Assembly (NCBI RefSeq): GCF_025145645.1
Contig: NZ_CP102252.1
Coordinates: 1,736,001 to 1,800,000, forward strand
Length of the DNA: 64,000 nucleotides
Direction: 5' to 3'
Source of the DNA: Alistipes senegalensis JC50
GTDB taxonomy: Bacteria > Bacteroidota > Bacteroidia > Bacteroidales > Rikenellaceae
The first letter of the stretch is position 1. Every line of letters begins with the position of its first letter. Made by a program: the position numbers and the translations under genes. The notes under the pieces are model-generated. The model searched no databases and had not been told where the DNA came from. It saw nothing but the letters and a program-made list of their open reading frames with translations. Positions 52,060-58,924 of the stretch are shown here, piece after piece.

Positions 52060-53382
52060 TCAATACTTATACCGAATCCATTTGAACAGCTCTTTGAGCG
52101 ACGGTTTTTTGCCGTACATGAAGATGCCCACGCGGTAGATCTTCGATGCGACCCACACCATGCCCACGAATGATCCGTAGAGCAGCACGAGCGAGAGGAC
52201 GATCTCCCACAGCGGGATGTCGTAGGGGATGCGGGCCATCATGACGATCGGCGAGGTGAAGGGGATGATCGAGAACCAGAAGGCCATCTGCGAGTTGGGG
52301 TCGCGGATCACGACGAACATCATCAGCAGGGCCAGGATGATCGGCAGCGTGATGGGCATCTGCAACTGCGAGGCGTCCTGCACGTTGTCCACGGCCGAAC
52401 CCACGGCGGCGAACATCGCCGAGTAGAGCAGATAGCCGCCGAAGACGAACAGCAGCAGGCTGACGAAGATCTTGACGATATAGCCCAGGTCGGTCATGGC
52501 GGCCACGGCCTGGAGCATCTCGGGATTCATGTCGGTCATCGCGGCTGCGTCGGGCATGCCCTGCTGCATGGCCTGGGCGCCCGCCATGACCTCTTCGGGC
52601 ATCAGGTGGGGCATTACGAGGGCTCCGACGCCGACGATCAGCACGCCCCAGATCAGCACCTGCACGACGGCCACCGAGGCCACGCCGAGGATTTTGCCCA
52701 TCATCAGGTCGAAGGGGCGGACCGACGAAACCATCACCTCCAGCACGCGGTTGTTCTTCTCCTCGATCACCGACTGCATGACCATCGCGCCGTAGATCAG
52801 CAGGAACATGTAGAGGATGAATCCCAGGACATACCCCAGGCCCGTGGCCACGGCCGACGACTGCGCCTGGGCGTCCTCCTCCTGCGACTTGTCGTTGCGG
52901 AAGGTCTGCATGACGACCTTGGTTTCGACCTGTTCGAGAATCTGCGAGAGGTTTTCGATGTTGTAGGCTTTGAGTTTCTCGGTTTCGAGGATGCGCTCGA
53001 TCTGCCCCGTGATGTTGCTTTCGAGGGCGAGCGACGACGACGAATTGGCGTAGAGCCGGACGTTGTTGGAGTTTTCCAGAATGTCGCCGCCGATCCAGAG
53101 CACGCCGAATTTTTCGGTCAGCTCCCTGCGGGCCTCTTCGGTCGGGAGTTCCGTGGTCTCGAAGCGGATCTCCTCGTCGCTTTCGAGCTTCGGGGCTATC
53201 AGGCCGCTTTCGTCGATGACGGCGATGACCTTCTCGTCGCCCCGCGAAAACTGCATGATGAGCGCCGGGGCGGCCATCAGGGCGATCATCAGCACGGGCA
53301 TCAGCAGCGTGGTGATGATAAAGGATTTTTTGCGTACGCGTTCGTTGAACTCGCGCTGGATGATGATGGATATGTTGGACAT
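52060..53382 (-). CDS. ABC-2 type transporter permease (NatB-like)
   Basis: 440 residues. One N-terminal membrane helix (about 20-43) is followed by a large extracytoplasmic domain (45-180), then five or so helices (about 185-410), e.g. GLGYVLGFILYMFLLIYGAM and VLIWGVLIVGVGALVM. This is the NatB/ABC2_membrane_3 layout, with the family block EEKNNRVLEVMVSSVRPFDLMMGKI. A Met/Ala-rich loop (AQAMQQGMPDAAAMTDMNPEM) between helices is notable. It pairs with the ATPase gene 12 bp upstream; the two probably export a small molecule or ion, substrate unknown. Confidence 0.9.
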   Translation of the reverse strand: MSNISIIIQREFNERVRKKSFIITTLLMPVLMIALMAAPALIMQFSRGDEKVIAVIDESGLIAPKLESDEEIRFETTELPTEEARRELTEKFGVLWIGGDILENSNNVRLYANSSSSLALESNITGQIERILETEKLKAYNIENLSQILEQVETKVVMQTFRNDKSQEEDAQAQSSAVATGLGYVLGFILYMFLLIYGAMVMQSVIEEKNNRVLEVMVSSVRPFDLMMGKILGVASVAVVQVLIWGVLIVGVGALVMPHLMPEEVMAGAQAMQQGMPDAAAMTDMNPEMLQAVAAMTDLGYIVKIFVSLLLFVFGGYLLYSAMFAAVGSAVDNVQDASQLQMPITLPIILALLMMFVVIRDPNSQMAFWFSIIPFTSPIVMMARIPYDIPLWEIVLSLVLLYGSFVGMVWVASKIYRVGIFMYGKKPSLKELFKWIRYKY

Positions 53383-53394
53383 GGCTTTTCCGTT

Positions 53395-54315
53395 TTAGAG
53401 TTTGCCGTTGACGGCTCTTATGAAAATGTCGTTCATCGAGGGGATGATCTCGCGGAACGAACGCAGTTCGACGGCTTCGTTGACGGCGGAGATCACCCCG
53501 CGCACCTCGGAGTCGTCGTTGACGTGGAGTTTGAGCATGCGGTAGACCGACTCCTCCTGCGTTCCGTCGAGAATCTCGCAGCGCCCGGCGACGGCCTGTC
53601 GCAGGACGGCTTCGTCGCCCCGGTAGGCCACCTCGAAGATGTTCGACCCGTGGCGGCGGCGGATGTCATCGACCTTGCCCGAGAGGATGTTGCGCGATTT
53701 GTTGATGAGCGTGATGTGGTCGCAGATCTCCTCCACGGAGGACATGTTGTGCGTCGAGAAGATCACCGTGGCGCCCTTGTCGCGCAGCCCCAGAATCTCC
53801 TCTTTCAGCAGGTTGGCGTTGATGGGGTCGAAGCCCGAAAAGGGCTCGTCGAAGATCAGCAGCTTGGGTTCGTGGAGCACCGTGACGATGAACTGCACCT
53901 TCTGGGCCATGCCCTTCGAGAGCTCCTCGACCTTCTTGTCCCACCACTCCTGAATGCCGAATTTGACGAACCACTCCTTCAGCCGCACGACGGCTTCGCG
54001 GCGCGAAAGACCTTTGAGGCGTGCGAAGAAGACGGCCTGTTCGCCGACCTTCATTTTCTTGTAAAGCCCGCGCTCCTCGGGGAGATAGCCGATGCGGTAG
54101 ACATCTTCCGGGGCGATCTCGCGGTCGCCGAACAGCACGCGGCCCGAATCGGGTGCCGTGATGCGGTTGATGATGCGGATCAGGGTCGTTTTGCCCGCTC
54201 CGTTGGGGCCCAGAAGCCCGTAGACCGAGCCTCGGGGGATGGCGAGCGATACGTCGTCGAGCGCCGTGTGCGAGGCATAGCGTTTGGTGACGTGTTCTGC
54301 TGTGAGTAAATCCAT
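53395..54315 (-). CDS. ABC transporter ATP-binding protein (NatA-like)
   Basis: 306 residues from ATG 54315 (MDLLTAEHVTKRYAS). Walker A GPNGAGKTT, Q-loop IGYLPEERGLYKKM, signature LSKGMAQKVQ and Walker B LLIFDEPFSGFDP are intact, followed by a 90-residue C-terminal extension typical of ABC-2 exporters. The reading frame extends to 54432, but that part covers the promoter (54353-54382) and is rejected. It forms a two-gene operon with the permease. Confidence 0.94.
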   Translation of the reverse strand: MDLLTAEHVTKRYASHTALDDVSLAIPRGSVYGLLGPNGAGKTTLIRIINRITAPDSGRVLFGDREIAPEDVYRIGYLPEERGLYKKMKVGEQAVFFARLKGLSRREAVVRLKEWFVKFGIQEWWDKKVEELSKGMAQKVQFIVTVLHEPKLLIFDEPFSGFDPINANLLKEEILGLRDKGATVIFSTHNMSSVEEICDHITLINKSRNILSGKVDDIRRRHGSNIFEVAYRGDEAVLRQAVAGRCEILDGTQEESVYRMLKLHVNDDSEVRGVISAVNEAVELRSFREIIPSMNDIFIRAVNGKL

Positions 54316-54352
54316 AGTCGCGGAATGTTTGTTTTTCGGATCGTTCCGGCGA

Positions 54353-54382
54353 CAAATATAGAAACAAATTTTGAATATCAAA
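54353..54382 (-). promoter_or_regulatory. Promoter of the ABC transporter operon
   Basis: On the minus strand TTTG (54379-54382) and TATATTTG (54353-54360) are 18 bp apart; the ATG lies about 38 bp downstream. Divergent from the kinase promoter. Confidence 0.6.
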
Positions 54383-54466
54383 AAATATTTATCGTTTTTC
54401 GATAAATCGTCGTGCCCGGGTGTCCTGCGCAATCCCCGGGATGCGGTTCGGTGGGGGTTGGGCGGG

Positions 54467-54498
54467 TTTGGCGTTGCGCGCTCCTTTCATTATCTTTG
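54467..54498 (+). promoter_or_regulatory. Promoter of the hybrid histidine kinase operon
   Basis: TTTG (54467-54470) and TATCTTTG (54491-54498) are 20 bp apart, a good Bacteroidota promoter. It predicts transcription starting near 54503-54505, so the upstream ATG 54420 cannot be the kinase start. Confidence 0.58.
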
Positions 54499-54503
54499 AC
54501 GCT

Positions 54504-56948
54504 GTGAAGGAGTCGAAATTCGTCAAAACGAAGATGGTCGCGGGCTACGTCCTGCTGATCGCGGTCTGTGTGCTCGCGGTGGGCTATGTCTACCGGGTGG
54601 TGGTCCGTTTTTCGGCTCCCGACAGCAGCTACGTACAGTTGCAGACCAAGCACAGCGCCGTCAGCCGGACCCTTTACCATCTCTATCAGGCCGAAAGTTA
54701 CGGGCAGCTGATGATCGCCGGCTACCAGTCCTACGAGGCGCGTTACAAACGCGAACTGCGCACCGTGAGGGCCTGCATCGACTCGCTGCGCTCGCTGACG
54801 GGCGACCGGGATTCGTTGCAGACGATGCGTCTGGACAGCATCACGCGTCTGCTCGCCGACAAGGAACGGCGCACGATGAGCCTGCGCCGCACGATCCGCG
54901 CCGGTTCCACGGCCAAACTGCTCGACAAGAACATCCGCGACCTGATCGGTCCCCAGCAGGGGATCGTGGCCGACACGACGCCGTTCCGCCGCATCGTGAG
55001 GCAGGACACGACGGCCGTGCCGCGCTCCCGGCGGCGTTTTCTGCAACGGCTGGGCGATTTGTTCAGTCCTCCGAAGGAGGATTCGAGCGTGGTGATCTCC
55101 CGCCGCGAACTGGTGGCCCCCGCGGTGCCCGCCGGGTCGGTGAAAGATACCATTACGCTGGTGCTGAGGGCCTTGCAGGATAGCGTCACGAGCAACCGCC
55201 TGGGCATTTACGACCGGGCGTGGCAGGAGGGACTGCGGCTGAGTTACAGCAACGAACTGGTCAACACGAAGATATACCGCCTGATCATGGACTTCGAGGC
55301 CGAGGATACGGAGTTCCTGATGCGGCGCATAGAGCGCACGGAGGCTTTCCGCCGCAGGTCGTCGCGTGTGTTGGGAGGCGTGACCGTCGGGGCCGTGGTG
55401 CTCGTGCTGTTGTTCGTCGGGATATTGTGGCGCGACATCAGCCGCAGCAACCGCTACCGCCGGGAGCTGGAGCAGGCCAACCGCGACAAGGAAGCCCTGC
55501 TGGCCGCCCGCGAGAAGCTGATGCTGGCCATCACGCACGACATCAAGGCCCCGTTAGGGTCGGTGATGGGCTATATCGACCTGCTGTCGCGGCTGACCGA
55601 CGACAAGCGGCAGGAACTTTACCTGCACAATATGAAGGACTCCTCCGAACACCTGCTGGCGCTGGTCAACAGCCTGCTGGACTTCTACCGGCTGGACATC
55701 AACAAGATCGAGGTGGCCCGGGTGGCTTTCAGTCCCGCGCAGCTGTTCGAGACGATCCGGGCGGGATTTGCCGCCGCGGCCGCGGCCAAAGGGCTGGAAC
55801 TGCGTCTGGAAACCGGTCCGGACGCCGCGCGGACGGTGACGGGAGACGCTTTTCACATCCGGCAGATCGCCGACAATCTGGTTTCCAACGCTTTGAAATT
55901 CACCAACAAGGGCTCCGTGACGCTTCGCGCCGACGTTCGGCAGGGGCGGCTGGTCTTCTCGGTCCGCGATACGGGCCGCGGCATCGGCCGCGAGGAGAAG
56001 GAGCGGATTTTCGGGGAGTTCGTGCGCCTGAGTTCGGCGCAGGGCGTCGATGGGTTCGGACTGGGGCTGTCGATCGTCGATCGCCTCGTGAAGCTGCTCG
56101 AAGGGACCATTTCGCTCGAAAGCCGTCTCGGCGAGGGGAGCAAATTCATCGTGTCGGTGCCCGTCGGGGAGGCCGGGCCCGCGGCGGTGCAGGAGGTCCG
56201 GGAGCCGGAGCCTCCGCAGCCGGGACTGCGGGTGCTGCTGATCGACGACGATCCGTTGCAGCTGGAGATGACCGCCGCGATGTGCCGCCGGGCGGGGATC
56301 GCCGCCGAGTGCTGCCAGTATCCCGAATACGCCGCCAAACTGGTCGCCGACGGCCGCTTCGATCTGGTGCTGACCGACATACAGATGCCCTCGGCCGACG
56401 GATTCAGCGTGCTGAAAGCCGTGCACGGGGTCGATCCCGCGCTGCGCGTGGTCGCCGTGTCGGCCCGCGGGGAGCTGGACGCCGCGGATTTCACGGCCCG
56501 CGGATTCTCCGGATGTCTCCGCAAACCGTTCGCATACGGCGAACTGCTCGCCGTGGTCCGTGCGGCCTGCGGCGGGGCGGTTCCGGCGGCGGAAGAACCT
56601 GGGGTCCCGGCGGCGGAGGGGGTGGATTTCGGCCCCCTGACGGCCTATGCGGGCGACGATACCGGTGCGGCGCGGAGTATTCTGGCCTCCTTCGCCGAAC
56701 AGACTGCGGCCAATGCCCGGGAGTTCGAAAAGGCGGTCGGAAGCGGCGATGCGACAGCGGTAAGGGCCCTATCGCACAAGATGCTGCCGATCTTCACGAT
56801 GCTCGGTGCGGCGGAAGTCGCCGACATCCTGCGCCGGGCCGAGAACCGCGAGGGGCCCCTGACCGACGCGCTGTGCGGTGAATTGCGCGCGGCGGTCGAA
56901 AAAATCCGCGCGATTGTCGCGGAAGCCGAAAAAACGGTAACTTTGTAG
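54504..56948 (+). CDS. Hybrid sensor histidine kinase with receiver and HPt domains
   Basis: About 814 residues from GTG 54504 (KESKFVKTK before the first helix); ATG 54534 is the alternative if the promoter at 54467-54498 is right. Two membrane helices (about 12-30 and 290-308) enclose a 260-residue periplasmic, mostly helical sensor. Cytoplasmic HisKA has His345 in THDIKAPLGS; HATPase has NLVSNALKFTN, DTGRGIG and GFGLGLS. A receiver domain follows (LLIDDDP, Asp625 in LTDIQMP), then an HPt domain with His758 in LSHKMLPIF. A full His-Asp-His phosphorelay is therefore in one chain, and the final Asp is supplied by the NtrC-type regulator four bases downstream. Confidence 0.92.
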   Translation: MKESKFVKTKMVAGYVLLIAVCVLAVGYVYRVVVRFSAPDSSYVQLQTKHSAVSRTLYHLYQAESYGQLMIAGYQSYEARYKRELRTVRACIDSLRSLTGDRDSLQTMRLDSITRLLADKERRTMSLRRTIRAGSTAKLLDKNIRDLIGPQQGIVADTTPFRRIVRQDTTAVPRSRRRFLQRLGDLFSPPKEDSSVVISRRELVAPAVPAGSVKDTITLVLRALQDSVTSNRLGIYDRAWQEGLRLSYSNELVNTKIYRLIMDFEAEDTEFLMRRIERTEAFRRRSSRVLGGVTVGAVVLVLLFVGILWRDISRSNRYRRELEQANRDKEALLAAREKLMLAITHDIKAPLGSVMGYIDLLSRLTDDKRQELYLHNMKDSSEHLLALVNSLLDFYRLDINKIEVARVAFSPAQLFETIRAGFAAAAAAKGLELRLETGPDAARTVTGDAFHIRQIADNLVSNALKFTNKGSVTLRADVRQGRLVFSVRDTGRGIGREEKERIFGEFVRLSSAQGVDGFGLGLSIVDRLVKLLEGTISLESRLGEGSKFIVSVPVGEAGPAAVQEVREPEPPQPGLRVLLIDDDPLQLEMTAAMCRRAGIAAECCQYPEYAAKLVADGRFDLVLTDIQMPSADGFSVLKAVHGVDPALRVVAVSARGELDAADFTARGFSGCLRKPFAYGELLAVVRAACGGAVPAAEEPGVPAAEGVDFGPLTAYAGDDTGAARSILASFAEQTAANAREFEKAVGSGDATAVRALSHKMLPIFTMLGAAEVADILRRAENREGPLTDALCGELRAAVEKIRAIVAEAEKTVTL

Positions 56949-56952
56949 CGTT

Positions 56953-58308
56953 ATGGAAGAGCGTATTCTGATCGTAGACGACGACATCACCTTTGCCCTG
57001 ATGCTGCGCACATGGCTTTCGAAACGCGGTTTCGGGGTCGAGACCGCCTCATCGGCGGCGGCGGCCCGCACGGCCCTCGGCGCCGGTGGATTCTCGCTGG
57101 TGCTGAGCGACATGCGTCTGCCCGACGAGGACGGAATCGCCCTACTGCAATGGATGGCCGGGGCGGGCGTGACGGCGCCGGTGATCGTGATGACGAGTTA
57201 CGCCGAGATACAGAACGCCGTGCGGTGCATGAAACTCGGCGCCCGCGACTACGTGGCCAAGCCGGTGAATCCCGACGAACTGCTGAAAAAGATCCGCGAG
57301 GCGCTGGACGCTCCGGAGGCGCAGGCCCCGGCGGCCAAACCGGCTCCGCGTGCGGCGAAAGGGGTTTCGGCCGCGGCGCTCAACTACATCGAGGGGCGCA
57401 GCGACGCCGCGCGGCAGCTGTACGAACACATCCGGCTGGTGGCCCCGACCAATATGTCGGTGCTGGTGAACGGCGAGAGCGGCACGGGCAAGGAGCACGT
57501 GGCGCAGCTGATCCACCGGGAGAGCAAACGGGCCGGAAAGCCCTTCGTGGCGGTCGATTGCGGGGCCGTTCCCCGCGAGCTGGCGGCATCGGAGTTCTTC
57601 GGGCACGTCAAGGGGTCGTTCACCGGGGCCCTCGCCGACAAGACCGGCGCTTTCGAGGCGGCCGACGGCGGCACGCTCTTTCTCGACGAGGTGGGCAACC
57701 TCACCTATGAAACGCAGGTGCAGCTGCTGCGCGCCTTGCAGGAACGGCGCATCCGCCCCGTGGGCAGCAACCGGGAGATTCCCGTCGATATTCGTCTCGT
57801 GGCCGCGACCAACGAGGATCTCGAAGCGGCCATTGCGCGCGGGACGTTCCGCGCCGACCTCTACCACCGCATCAACTCCTTCACGCTGCGCATGCCCTGC
57901 CTGCGGCAGATGCGCGAGGACATACCGCTCTACGCCGATTTCTTCCTCGACCAGGCCAACCGCGAACTGGACAAACGGATCGTGGGATTCGACCCGGCGG
58001 CCGCGGCGGCCCTCGCCGCCTATGATTGGCCGGGCAATCTGCGCCAGCTGCGGAACACGGTGCTTTCGGCGACGCTGCTCGCCGCGGGCGAGTACATCAC
58101 CTGCCGGGACCTTCCCGGCGAGATCACGGGCGTGTCGGCGGCGGAATCCGCGGCGGTGCCCCATCCCCTGCGCGACCGGGCCTCGGAGGAGGAGCAGATC
58201 CGCCGGGCACTCGCGGCGGCGGGCGGCAACAAGTCGCAGGCGGCCAAACTGCTCGGCATCGACCGCAAGACGCTCTACAACAAACTGCATCTCTACGGCA
58301 TCGAATAG
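56953..58308 (+). CDS. NtrC-family sigma-54-dependent response regulator
   Basis: 451 residues. Receiver (1-120) with Asp53 in LVLSDMRLP; AAA+ domain (about 145-385) with Walker A GESGTGKE (174-181), sigma-54 contact loop GSFTGA (221-226, Ser in place of the usual Ala of GAFTGA), Walker B LFLDEVGN and R-finger region; Fis-type HTH at 412-451 (NKSQAAKLLGIDRKTLYNKL). It should activate RpoN promoters when phosphorylated by the kinase encoded just upstream. A cluster of TCCACA dyads 6 bp after its stop and a sigma-54-like promoter beyond form a likely target. Confidence 0.95.
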   Translation: MEERILIVDDDITFALMLRTWLSKRGFGVETASSAAAARTALGAGGFSLVLSDMRLPDEDGIALLQWMAGAGVTAPVIVMTSYAEIQNAVRCMKLGARDYVAKPVNPDELLKKIREALDAPEAQAPAAKPAPRAAKGVSAAALNYIEGRSDAARQLYEHIRLVAPTNMSVLVNGESGTGKEHVAQLIHRESKRAGKPFVAVDCGAVPRELAASEFFGHVKGSFTGALADKTGAFEAADGGTLFLDEVGNLTYETQVQLLRALQERRIRPVGSNREIPVDIRLVAATNEDLEAAIARGTFRADLYHRINSFTLRMPCLRQMREDIPLYADFFLDQANRELDKRIVGFDPAAAAALAAYDWPGNLRQLRNTVLSATLLAAGEYITCRDLPGEITGVSAAESAAVPHPLRDRASEEEQIRRALAAAGGNKSQAAKLLGIDRKTLYNKLHLYGIE

Positions 58309-58313
58309 CGCCG

Positions 58314-58376
58314 TTCCACACTCCGGATGTGGAATAATTCCACACTCCCGGCCCCGGCTCCACACTTTTTCCACAT
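58314..58376. promoter_or_regulatory. Array of TCCACA dyads, probable enhancer sites for the NtrC-type regulator
   Basis: Five TTCCACA/TCCACA half-sites: forward at 58314, inverted at 58328, forward at 58338, 58359 and 58369. The central 17 bp TGTGGAATAATTCCACA (58328-58344) is a perfect palindrome with one centre base. The array lies 67-130 bp upstream of a sigma-54-like promoter, the normal place for bacterial enhancer-binding proteins. Confidence 0.6.
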
Positions 58377-58442
58377 CCGCCGAATTTTCGGCGCGCCGCA
58401 TCGTCCGTTGAAAGACAATGCGTTGCATCTCATCTGTCCGTA

Positions 58443-58458
58443 TGGCATACGGCTTGAA
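58443..58458 (+). promoter_or_regulatory. Sigma-54-like (-24/-12) promoter
   Basis: TGGCATACGGCTTGAA fits the RpoN consensus TGGCAC-N5-TTGCW with the invariant GG and G 10 bp apart; the -12 C is replaced by A. It lies 78 bp before the ATG of the small secreted protein. Confidence 0.5.
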
Positions 58459-58535
58459 CTTCCGGAAAGCAGAAACGGTGAGGAAACGAACCGCAGAACT
58501 GAGAAAATGAAGTTTAACCACTAATTCTTAAAGCT

Positions 58536-58745
58536 ATGAAAAAGACAGTTGTAATGATGGCCGCGATGATGCTGATGGCCGGCGGCATGGCGTTCGCTCA
58601 GCAGCCCGAACAGCCCGAAGCTCCGAAGCAGGAGAACCCCGCACCCGAGCAGAAGCCCGATGAGAAGTCGGAACCGACGGAAAAGAGCGAGCCCGAGAAG
58701 ACGGAGAAAACCGAAGCTCCGACCTGCGGCGTGTTCGTTCGATAA
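58536..58745 (+). CDS. Small secreted Pro/Glu/Lys-rich protein
   Basis: 69 residues: a Met-rich signal peptide (MKKTVVMMAAMMLMAGGMAFAQ, cut after residue 21 or 22) and a mature part of about 47 residues made almost only of P, E, K, Q, S and T in EKSEP/EKTEK-like repeats, ending in TCGVFVR with one cysteine. It is predicted to be disordered and highly charged. Similar short exported peptides in Bacteroidota have no known role. Here it follows the sigma-54 regulator, the TCCACA array and an RpoN-like promoter, and is followed by a UUCG-loop terminator, so it is transcribed as a single gene. It may be the main output of the system. Confidence 0.75.
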   Translation: MKKTVVMMAAMMLMAGGMAFAQQPEQPEAPKQENPAPEQKPDEKSEPTEKSEPEKTEKTEAPTCGVFVR

Positions 58746-58787
58746 CCGTTCGTCCGGAATCATTTAGTTAAACGATTGTTTGCCTGG

Positions 58788-58815
58788 TACCCTGCCTTCG
58801 GGCGGGGTATTTTTA
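58788..58815 (+). terminator. Terminator with TTCG tetraloop
   Basis: Stem TACCCTGCC/GGCGGGGTA (58788-58796 with 58801-58809, one T:G pair) closed by TTCG, followed by TTTTT. It lies 42 bp after the small protein gene. Confidence 0.85.
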
Positions 58816-58924
58816 TGGGCGGCGGGGTGCTTGTCGTGTCCGTTCTGTTGTGCCGCACCCCATATCCGACGAACGGCGCCCTCCGACTGTCGGAAAGCGC
58901 CGTTCGTTCGTCCGCGACCGTGCG

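Noticed and set aside
54316..54432. N-terminal extension of the ABC ATPase
   Set aside because: It overlaps a good promoter, and the family N-terminus begins at MDLLTAEHV.
54420..54503. ATG 54420 as start of the hybrid kinase
   Set aside because: The 28 added residues are translated promoter sequence (TTTG, 20 bp, TATCTTTG) and would place Gly/Ala/Trp-rich residues before the basic N-tail and first membrane helix.
58314..58376. TTTTCCACA and related words read as a DnaA-box cluster
   Set aside because: The surrounding DNA is GC-rich with no unwinding segment, and the dyads fit a regulator site better given the adjacent NtrC-type gene and RpoN-like promoter.
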